Assembly: GCA_903849835.1 (NCBI GenBank)
Contig: CAINKA010000084.1
Location: 1 to 14,210 of the forward strand
DNA from: an uncultured Alphaproteobacteria bacterium
Lineage (GTDB): Bacteria > Pseudomonadota > Alphaproteobacteria > Rickettsiales > UBA1997
Length of the DNA: 14,210 nt
Reading direction: 5' to 3'
In this document: positions 1-5,776 of the stretch, one piece after another
Position numbering within the stretch: position 1 is the stretch's first letter
How the letters are laid out: every line of letters starts with the position of its first letter
The notes under the pieces: generated by a model
What the model was told of the DNA's origin: nothing
The model's database searches: none
Seen by the model: the letters and a program-made list of their open reading frames with translations, nothing else
Program-made: the position numbers and the translations under genes

Positions 1-404
1 AAGATAACATGATCAAAGAAATTTCTGATGCGATTGCGAATCTAAAAAAAGATGAAATTTCAGCTCCGATCCAAACTAAATTCGGCTGGCATTTGGTAAA
101 AATTGCGGATATTCGCGATGCAAAACCTCTGCCTTTCGAGTCAGTAAAAGACAATATCCGCGACCAAATCGTTCAGGATAAATTAAACGAAATTAACGCC
201 AAAATTACCAAGGATGCGAAGGTTCAAATTTTAATTCAGCTCAAGGAAGTTGAAGCAAAACCAACACCTGCTGAACCAGCACCAGCAGTGCAAGCGCCGG
301 AAGTTTCAATAGAATCTTCCGAACAAAAAGTTGAAGAGAAAAAAGATGAGAAACAAGAAAATCAACCTGATGCAAAAGCAGCAGAATCGCCAAGCAAACA
401 ATAA
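1..404 (+). CDS. Parvulin-type peptidyl-prolyl cis-trans isomerase, C-terminal part (5' end outside window)
   Basis: Only the C-terminal part is present; the reading frame is open to the left edge, so the ATG at 9 is probably internal. The stretch with Gly-Glu-like KKDEISAPIQTKFGWHLVKI is the typical end of a PpiC/SurA/PrsA parvulin domain, including the conserved FGWH. By family knowledge such proteins isomerise peptidyl-prolyl bonds in the periplasm and help outer-membrane or secreted proteins fold. After the domain come a helical segment and an unstructured tail of about 50 residues rich in Glu, Lys, Pro, Ala and Gln, ending at TAA 402-404. The last part of this tail is also read in another frame by the following methyltransferase gene. 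Signal peptide and substrate-binding domain cannot be judged, so I give no gene symbol. Confidence 0.85.
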   Translation, partial: DNMIKEISDAIANLKKDEISAPIQTKFGWHLVKIADIRDAKPLPFESVKDNIRDQIVQDKLNEINAKITKDAKVQILIQLKEVEAKPTPAEPAPAVQAPEVSIESSEQKVEEKKDEKQENQPDAKAAESPSKQ

Positions 405-1170
405 AAAAAGAAGCCATAATTCCGAACAAGAATTGTGGCTCTGTGGCAAGCATCCGATCTTCACTATTTTACAAAAGAAGCGCCGAAAAATTTTTGAAAT
501 TCTAGCCACTAAAAACACAATTCTCGAGCTAGAAAAATTTCTGCAAGACAACTCCCTCCTCAGTTTCAAACCACTGATCAAGCTGGTCGACAATGAAAAA
601 ATCGAGTCACTAGTTGGTAAAAATCAAATTCATCAAGGAATCGCAGCTCACTGCTCAAGGCTTCCAACCAAAACTCAAAACGAACTTTTAGACGAGTTAC
701 AAAAACTTGATGGCCAACAACTCCCTACCCTGCTCTTGCTCGATCAAATTTCCGATCCTCACAATGTCGGCGCAATAATTCGCAGCGCTTCAGCTTTTGG
801 CGTAAAAAAAATAATTTTTTGCGAGCATAATTCTCCGAAAGAAAATGCCACAATCGTAAAAGCATCGGCGGGAACCATTGACCTCGTTGATCTGATCATC
901 GTCACGAATTTCAGCAACTTGATGGAAAAGTTAAAAAAAATTGGCTATTGGTGCATCGGTCTTGCGGCAGAAGCAAAAACTTCAATCACCGAAATTAAGG
1001 ATTACAAAAACATCGCTTTGGTCATTGGTTCAGAAGGAAGTGGCATGCGCGATTTAGTAAAAAAGAACTGCGATCTTCTTGCCAAAATTGAAATCAATGG
1101 AGAGGTTGAGAGCCTGAATGCCTCAGTGGCGGCAGCAATCACGCTTTACGAATTACAAAAAAAATTATGA
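370..1170 (+). CDS. rlmB: 23S rRNA (guanosine-2'-O-)-methyltransferase, SpoU/TrmH (RlmB-like) family
   Basis: A SPOUT-class RNA 2'-O-ribose methyltransferase of 266 residues from the chosen ATG. Residues about 21-95 (starting ELWLCGKHPI) match the small substrate-binding domain of RlmB; residues about 118-266 are the knotted SAM-binding domain. Motif 1 is DPHNVGAIIRSA (129-140, with N132 and R138), motif 2 is VIGSEGSGM (218-226), and motif 3 is VESLNASVAAAI (246-257). E. coli RlmB methylates G2251 in the peptidyl-transferase loop; that target is assumed here from the family. The start is uncertain: TTG 331 and ATG 346 are also in frame. I chose ATG 370 because it gives the usual N-terminal length and least overlap (35 nt) with the isomerase gene. 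The stop overlaps the nadK start as ATGA, suggesting coupled translation. TrmH-type tRNA methyltransferase is the less likely alternative. Confidence 0.9.
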   Translation: MQKQQNRQANNKKRSHNSEQELWLCGKHPIFTILQKKRRKIFEILATKNTILELEKFLQDNSLLSFKPLIKLVDNEKIESLVGKNQIHQGIAAHCSRLPTKTQNELLDELQKLDGQQLPTLLLLDQISDPHNVGAIIRSASAFGVKKIIFCEHNSPKENATIVKASAGTIDLVDLIIVTNFSNLMEKLKKIGYWCIGLAAEAKTSITEIKDYKNIALVIGSEGSGMRDLVKKNCDLLAKIEINGEVESLNASVAAAITLYELQKKL

Positions 1171-1946
1171 ATTACAAAAAAATTTCAGTCATCGCAGCAA
1201 AAAATAATTCGGCTGCTTTGGAGAGAAAAAATTCTTTGCTCAAGCAATATGGTTTTGCTGATGGGGTTAAAAATCACGAATCCGATTTAATCATCGCGAT
1301 TGGCGGAGATGGATTGATGCTTCATTTGCTGCATGAATTCGAATCAAATCCACTGCCGATCTATGGCATAAATTGCGGCACGGTGGGATTTTTAATGAAT
1401 TCTTTTCACGAAAAAAATTTGTTGGATGCGATTGAAAAAGCTGAGGAATCCGCGATTCATCCGTTACGAATGAGTGCAATTGACAGCAGCGGCAAAAAAC
1501 ATAACCACATCGCGATCAATGAAGTCGCGCTTCTGCGCCAGTCAAGCCAAGCTGCAAAAATTAAAATTGAAGTTAATGGTCGAGAAAGAATTGATTGCCT
1601 TGCCGCTGACGGAGTGATGGTTTCAACAGCGGCTGGAAGCACGGCTTACAACCTTTCAGCGGGTGGCCCAATTATTCCTTTTGGATCAGAAATTTTGGCA
1701 CTAACCCCGATCAGCCCTTTCCGCCCTAGGAATTGGCACGGCGCTCTTTTGCCAGCAAATAGCAAAGTTAAATTTAAAATTATCGATTCAAAATCGCGCC
1801 CGGTGAGTGCTACGGCGGATTCAAATGAAGTGAAGGATGTTGAGGAAGTTGAGGTGTTTGAAGATCGATCGCTATCTTTTAAAATTCTTTTCGACCCAAA
1901 TCACTCGCTGGAAGAAAGAATTATTCGTGAGCAATTTATAAATTAA
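1167..1946 (+). CDS. nadK: NAD kinase
   Basis: ATP-dependent NAD+ 2'-kinase that makes NADP+ in the cytoplasm, 259 residues, a normal length for the bacterial enzyme. Visible family motifs are GGDG (46-49) in IAIGGDGLMLHLLHE, the GINCGTVGFL strand (68-77), the NE pair (118-119), and the glycine-rich ADGVMVSTAAGSTAYNLSAG segment (147-166), followed by the alphaproteobacteria-like PISPFRPRNWHGALLP. The start codon overlaps the rlmB stop (ATGA), so it is probably translated from the same mRNA. The gene ends only 8 bases before the 3' end of the oppositely oriented tRNA-Ile, so transcription from nadK would cross that tRNA antisense unless stopped; the first plausible terminator on this strand is at 2104-2130. 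Nothing looks broken or unusual in the protein. Confidence 0.96.
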   Translation: MNYKKISVIAAKNNSAALERKNSLLKQYGFADGVKNHESDLIIAIGGDGLMLHLLHEFESNPLPIYGINCGTVGFLMNSFHEKNLLDAIEKAEESAIHPLRMSAIDSSGKKHNHIAINEVALLRQSSQAAKIKIEVNGRERIDCLAADGVMVSTAAGSTAYNLSAGGPIIPFGSEILALTPISPFRPRNWHGALLPANSKVKFKIIDSKSRPVSATADSNEVKDVEEVEVFEDRSLSFKILFDPNHSLEERIIREQFIN

Positions 1947-1954
1947 ACTGTGGG

Positions 1955-2031
1955 TGGTGGGTCTGGGTGGACTTGAACCACCGACCTCGCACTTATCAGG
2001 CGCGCACTCTAACCAACTGAGCTACAGACCC
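1955..2031 (-). tRNA. tRNA-Ile (anticodon GAU), CCA encoded
   Basis: On the minus strand the sequence folds as a complete 77-nt tRNA: acceptor GGGTCTG (2025-2031) pairs with CAGACCC (1959-1965), the D-loop contains AGTTGGTTAGA, the T-loop is GGTTCAAGTCC-like, the discriminator is A and CCA is encoded (1955-1957). The anticodon GAT lies at 1995-1997. In most bacteria this tRNA sits in the 16S-23S spacer; here it is alone between nadK and a penicillin-binding protein gene, with its own promoter upstream. Confidence 0.97.
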
Positions 2032-2061
2032 CCACAAGCAAGACTTACAAAGAGGCGCGGC

Positions 2062-2089
2062 ACTCTAAAAATCGACTTCTAAATGTCAA
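2062..2089 (-). promoter_or_regulatory. Promoter of tRNA-Ile
   Basis: On the minus strand a perfect -35 hexamer TTGACA (2084-2089) is followed by a 16-base spacer and TAGAGT (2062-2067, 4 of 6 to TATAAT). A G+C-rich discriminator (GCCGCGCC) follows the -10, as is usual for stringently controlled stable-RNA promoters. Predicted transcription start is near 2055, about 24 bases before the mature tRNA 5' end. Confidence 0.65.
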
Positions 2090-2103
2090 TTGAGGTTGAG
2101 ATG

Positions 2104-2130
2104 AATCCTGAAACAAGTTCAGGATTTTTT
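2104..2130 (+). terminator. Hairpin plus T-run, likely Rho-independent terminator, built from the 21-bp palindromic repeat (family B)
   Basis: AATCCTGAA (2104-2112) and TTCAGGATT (2118-2126) form a perfect 9-bp stem around a 5-base loop, and the T-run continues to 2130. On + this reads as a terminator for the isomerase-rlmB-nadK unit, placed after the antisense tRNA-Ile. The core 2105-2125 is one copy of a repeat that recurs in comEC at 11423-11443 with 20 of 21 bases the same. The stem is only moderately G+C rich, so termination strength is uncertain. Confidence 0.5.
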
Positions 2131-2171
2131 AATTTTCCAACCACCAACATCAAATCCTGCACTAATCCGAT

Positions 2172-2255
2172 TCAATGTCATGCTGAGCTTGTCGAAGTAT
2201 GGTTCGTGGCACAGTTGCCCAGAATCATGCTTCGACAAGCTCAGCATGACATTGA
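2172..2255. repeat. Family A palindromic repeat, copy 1 (long two-arm hairpin)
   Basis: Two 30-base inverted arms (2172-2201 and 2226-2255) match except for one position (2198/2229, which still allows G-U pairing), around a 24-base loop. Each arm holds the core CTGAGCTTGTCGAAG. The loop itself can form a 4-bp hairpin (GGCA 2208-2211, TGCC 2216-2219). It lies 20 bases after the stop codon of the - strand penicillin-binding protein gene. There is no T-run on either side, so it is not a classic intrinsic terminator; a REP/MITE-like element or 3' mRNA-stabilising hairpin fits better. Confidence 0.85.
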
Positions 2256-2274
2256 GGATTGTTCTAACACATCT

Positions 2275-4077
2275 TCAAATCTTCCCCAAAATTTCCGCAA
2301 ATAAACTCGCTGGCAATGATCCGCCGGTAATTTTATCCGTCGCGGAATTATCGTCATTTCCGATCCAAACTCCGACAACGTAATCATCGCTGAACCCAAC
2401 AAACCAAGCATCTCGGAAGTTTTGGCTGGTTCCGGTTTTACCGTAAATATTTTTTGCAATATTGGCATTTTTTCCGGTTCCACTTTCAACAACTTCGCGC
2501 AAAATTTTTTTTATATTTTCTTCAGCTTCAAAAGAAATCGCACTTCCAAAACCAGATGATTCGCGCTTGTAGAGCGATTTTCCGTCACCATTTTTTATTT
2601 CAGAAATCACGTAAGGAATTACTGACTCGCCTCCATTTGCGATCGTGGCATAAGCGCTAGTAAGCTCAAACAAACTCACTTCAGCGGTGCCAAGTGCGAT
2701 AGTTGGATCATTTTTATCAATCTCAGAAATAATTCCGCACCTACGCGCAGTAGCCACAACTTTGTCTCCACCAAATTTTCTCGCCAATTGAATCGAGACT
2801 GAATTCAAAGAATTTGCGAAAGCTTGCTGCAATGTCACTTCGCCCAAATAGCGATTTTCATAATTTTCTGGAAGCCATGTTCCAACGTTGATTTTCTTGT
2901 CTTCGAGCACATCGTCGGGCTTCATTCCATTTTCAAAAGCGGTTAAATAAACGAAGGTTTTAAATGCTGATCCCGCCTGTCTTTTTGCGTACATTGCACG
3001 ATTAAACTGACTTTGCTGATAGTCTCTCCCGCCAATAATTCCAAGCACCGCACCGCTTTTATTCATCACGATGGCTGACAATTGTGACTCACCTAATTTT
3101 TTGGAATTCACCTTTAAAAATCCATCCAAAATATTTTCCAATTTCTGCTGAATCCCCTCATCCAGAGTGCTGGCGACGGTTAGAATTTTTTCATCCAAAT
3201 CTTTTTTTTCTAAAAATTCCGGGAATTGATCGAAGGTGAAATCGGAAAAATAAAGTCGCTGCGATTTGTCTGATTTGTAATTTGGATCTTGCGCTAATTC
3301 CGAAAAATTTTTCTCATTTAAAAATCCAGCCTCAATCATGCTTCTTAGAACCACATTGGTTCTGCTCTCTGCGAGTTCGCGATTATTTTTTGGAGAAAGT
3401 TTCGACGGAGCTTTTAAAATTCCAGCAAGCAAAGCAGATTCGTTGAGATTTAACTGCGACACATCCTTGCCAAAATAATGCTTCGCCGCACTTTCAATCC
3501 CATAATTTCCGGATCCAAAATAAGCGCGACTTAGATAAAAAGTTAAAATTTGCTCTTTGGTGAAATGACGCTCTAACTGAACGGCGAGAAGGACTTCCTG
3601 AATTTTTCTTTTGACGGTTCTTTCGGGTTTTAAAAATAATAATTTCGCAAGTTGTTGCGTAATCGTACTTCCGCCTTGCACTATCCGACCCGCTTCACGA
3701 TTGGCGTAAAAGGCCCGAACCATTCCAAAAAAATCAATGCCGACATGATCGAAAAAACGCCGATCTTCAGTCGCGACAACAGCATTGATAAGGTTTTGTG
3801 GCAATTCGTAATAACTGACTTCACTGCTGTAAACATCACCGCGATTCGTAATTCTCTCGCCGTTTGAATAATTAATTTGCACCACGCGTTTACCATTTTG
3901 CGTTTCTAAATCGCTCAAACTTGGCAAGTCGTAAAAATAATAAAACAGCGCGAGAGAGATAAAAATCGCGACCCAAATTGCGAAAAAAAATCCCCATTTA
4001 AAAATAAACTTAAAAAGTTTCATATTGCCGCCGCGGCTTTTGGGCTTTGATTTGCTGCTTTGGACTTTACGTTTCAC
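2275..4077 (-). CDS. Bifunctional class A penicillin-binding protein (PBP1A family), transglycosylase/transpeptidase
   Basis: Polymerises lipid II into glycan and cross-links the peptides at the outer face of the inner membrane. Residues 1-19 are strongly basic, and about 23-48 form one membrane anchor. The GT51 domain shows ATEDRRFFDHVGID (102-115, catalytic Glu 104), GGSTITQQLAK (135-145), RKIQEVLLAVQLE (157-169) and NYGIESAAKHYFGK (191-204). The transpeptidase shows SAFK (370-373, nucleophile Ser 370), SLN (423-425) and KTGT (547-550). At 600 residues it is shorter than the roughly 700-850 of typical mrcA products; the OB-like insert seems small or absent, but catalytic motifs are complete. 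The start is uncertain: GTG 4077 is used because the extra basic N-terminus looks coding, but ATG 4023 (582 residues) would leave more room for promoters towards the divergent pabC. Confidence 0.93.
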   Translation of the reverse strand: MKRKVQSSKSKPKSRGGNMKLFKFIFKWGFFFAIWVAIFISLALFYYFYDLPSLSDLETQNGKRVVQINYSNGERITNRGDVYSSEVSYYELPQNLINAVVATEDRRFFDHVGIDFFGMVRAFYANREAGRIVQGGSTITQQLAKLLFLKPERTVKRKIQEVLLAVQLERHFTKEQILTFYLSRAYFGSGNYGIESAAKHYFGKDVSQLNLNESALLAGILKAPSKLSPKNNRELAESRTNVVLRSMIEAGFLNEKNFSELAQDPNYKSDKSQRLYFSDFTFDQFPEFLEKKDLDEKILTVASTLDEGIQQKLENILDGFLKVNSKKLGESQLSAIVMNKSGAVLGIIGGRDYQQSQFNRAMYAKRQAGSAFKTFVYLTAFENGMKPDDVLEDKKINVGTWLPENYENRYLGEVTLQQAFANSLNSVSIQLARKFGGDKVVATARRCGIISEIDKNDPTIALGTAEVSLFELTSAYATIANGGESVIPYVISEIKNGDGKSLYKRESSGFGSAISFEAEENIKKILREVVESGTGKNANIAKNIYGKTGTSQNFRDAWFVGFSDDYVVGVWIGNDDNSATDKITGGSLPASLFAEILGKI

Positions 4078-4094
4078 TGATCGAAAAATTAAAA

Positions 4095-4907
4095 ATGATG
4101 GAAAAATTTATTTTCAAAAATCATCGACTGGTCGAAGAAAAACAAGCGCAAGTTTCGATTCACGAAAGAGGCTTTCTTTTTGGCGACGGAATTTTTGAAA
4201 CTTTAAAAATTTCTGACGGGAAAATTTACGATTACAAATCGCACGAGGATAGAATTAAAGCCGGTTTAAAAGCTTTGAAATTCACCGCAAAAATTGATGA
4301 TTTGGAAAAAAAATCTTACCAACTGATTGCAAAAAATAAGATTAAAGATGGCATTTTAAAAATTTCTATCAGCCGCGGAATCGGCTCTGCTGGCTATTTG
4401 CCGACTTACGAATCTGATCCGTTAATCATCATCCAAACTTTATCAGAAAGAAAATTACCAGAAAAAATTTCTCTCGGAATTTCTTCGCAAAAAACTCCGC
4501 AAAATCCGCTGGGTAAAACGATGAATGCTTTGCCTTACATTCTCACAAAAATCGATGCTCAAGAAAAAAATCTTTTTGACTGCGTGATGCTTTCACAAAA
4601 AAATTTTATCGCCGAAACTTCTTCAGCAAATATTTTTTGGGTTAAAAATGGAAAAATCTTTACGCCTTCAAAAGCTTGTGGCATCTTGCTCGGCACCGTC
4701 AGAAAAAAAATCTTAAAAATCTCACCAATAAAAATCAAAGAAGTGGAAGCAAAAATTTTTCACTTAAAAAATGCCGACGAAATTTTTCTGACAAATTCTG
4801 CTTTCTTGGTTTTACCAATTGACGAGCTGGTTTTTTCAAAAAACAAAATTGTGAAATTACAAAAAAAAATCGGTTCAGAAATTTTAAATTTATTAAAAAA
4901 TTCATGA
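4095..4907 (+). CDS. pabC: Class IV PLP-dependent aminotransferase, probably aminodeoxychorismate lyase
   Basis: A fold-type IV PLP enzyme of 270 residues. VSIHERGFLFGDGIFETLK (20-38) is the N-terminal signature; LGKTMNALPYILTK (139-152) carries the likely PLP Lys 141; AETSSANIFWVKNGKIFTP (173-191) is the conserved Glu/PLP-phosphate region; CGILLGTVR follows. Class IV members include PabC, D-amino-acid aminotransferase and branched-chain aminotransferase and are hard to separate by eye. The shared cluster with a clear pabB two genes on makes PabC (4-amino-4-deoxychorismate to p-aminobenzoate plus pyruvate, folate synthesis) the best guess. ATG 4095 or 4098 is chosen because the signature normally lies about 20 residues in; the TTG at 4047 would add an unrelated 16 residues overlapping the divergent gene. 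Its stop overlaps the next start as ATGA. Confidence 0.8.
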   Translation: MMEKFIFKNHRLVEEKQAQVSIHERGFLFGDGIFETLKISDGKIYDYKSHEDRIKAGLKALKFTAKIDDLEKKSYQLIAKNKIKDGILKISISRGIGSAGYLPTYESDPLIIIQTLSERKLPEKISLGISSQKTPQNPLGKTMNALPYILTKIDAQEKNLFDCVMLSQKNFIAETSSANIFWVKNGKIFTPSKACGILLGTVRKKILKISPIKIKEVEAKIFHLKNADEIFLTNSAFLVLPIDELVFSKNKIVKLQKKIGSEILNLLKNS

Positions 4908-5776
4908 AAAAATCAGCCTTCTCCGTGATCGAACTTTCGATCGTGATTTTAGTCATCGGAATCCTAATCGGCGGCGTGTTGCAAGGCAGTAGGTTGTTGT
5001 CAAAATCAAGGTTAGAGCATGCCAGAAGACTGACCGAAAGCTCGCCTGTCAATTCAATCAAAGGTTTGGTCGCATGGTTTGAAACAACTTTGGAGCAAAG
5101 TTTTTTGGATGCCGAAACCAGCGATGGATCAACAATTTCTGAGTGGCATGACATTAGCTCGCAAAGATCCAACAATCCAAAAAATGCGACGCAAGAAACA
5201 GTGGTTTACAGACCAATTTATTCCAGCAACAACATTACCGGATTGCCGATGATAAGATTTTATATCGACGGAACTAACGATCATCTCCTGCTGCCAGACG
5301 GCACGGTTCCTTACAATGACTCGCCTTACAGCGTGTTTACAATTCACGTTCCGAGCAGAACTGGTGCATTAATTTTTCATCGCATTTTAAATTCTGGAGA
5401 GAATGTCACAAATCTTAACAATGCCTTTGGATATGTCCCACTAAGCGCAACAATAGATTGTCTTTTTAACATGTGGTGGGGAGATAGCCCATTTTCGGCT
5501 GAGCTACCTTACGAACAAATCGCGCGCCAAGCGTCTTTTCTTTACGACACTTCAAACCGCTACATTTACACCAATGGTTCACTCAGCAATACCGTAGCTG
5601 GAGGAGGAAGAACAAGTACATCCGCCAATAATGTGATCGGTGGATGGGCTTACGCGTCAGGAACATTCAGCGGCCATATCGGCGAAATTATAATTTTTGA
5701 TCGCGCTTTGGATACTGACGAGAGAGAGGCTGTCGAACAATATCTTTTGAAAAAATGGGGAATAAAAAGTTCCTAA
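4904..5776 (+). CDS. Type IV prepilin/pseudopilin-like protein with LamG-like C-terminal domain
   Basis: The N-terminus MKKSAFSVIELSIVILVIGI is a textbook class III (prepilin) signal: a short basic leader, predicted cleavage after Ala 5, Phe at +1, Glu at +5 (residue 10), then a hydrophobic helix to about residue 28. The remaining ~260 residues look secreted, with many Asn/Ser/Thr/Gly/Trp, and end in GHIGEIIIFDRALDTDE (257-273) plus a short helix, which resembles the end of laminin-G/concanavalin-A-like domains. Such proteins are processed by a prepilin peptidase and join type IV pili or type II secretion pseudopili, or sit on the cell surface; sugar or protein binding is only an inference. 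No pilus assembly gene is visible nearby. It overlaps pabC by 4 nt (ATGA) and pabB by up to 22 nt, so it belongs to the pab transcription unit. The exact role is unknown. Confidence 0.8.
   Translation: MKKSAFSVIELSIVILVIGILIGGVLQGSRLLSKSRLEHARRLTESSPVNSIKGLVAWFETTLEQSFLDAETSDGSTISEWHDISSQRSNNPKNATQETVVYRPIYSSNNITGLPMIRFYIDGTNDHLLLPDGTVPYNDSPYSVFTIHVPSRTGALIFHRILNSGENVTNLNNAFGYVPLSATIDCLFNMWWGDSPFSAELPYEQIARQASFLYDTSNRYIYTNGSLSNTVAGGGRTSTSANNVIGGWAYASGTFSGHIGEIIIFDRALDTDEREAVEQYLLKKWGIKSS

Noticed and set aside
2172..2255. Family A hairpin as a Rho-independent terminator
   Set aside because: There is no T-run on either side, and the loop is long (24 bases).
2083..2383. Two small + strand frames (2083-2304 and 2180-2383)
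   Set aside because: They translate the family B and family A repeats and then the antisense strand of the penicillin-binding protein gene; no start signal and no protein family match.
4047..4094. TTG start for pabC
   Set aside because: It adds 16 unrelated residues antisense to the divergent penicillin-binding protein start; the class IV signature fits ATG 4095/4098.
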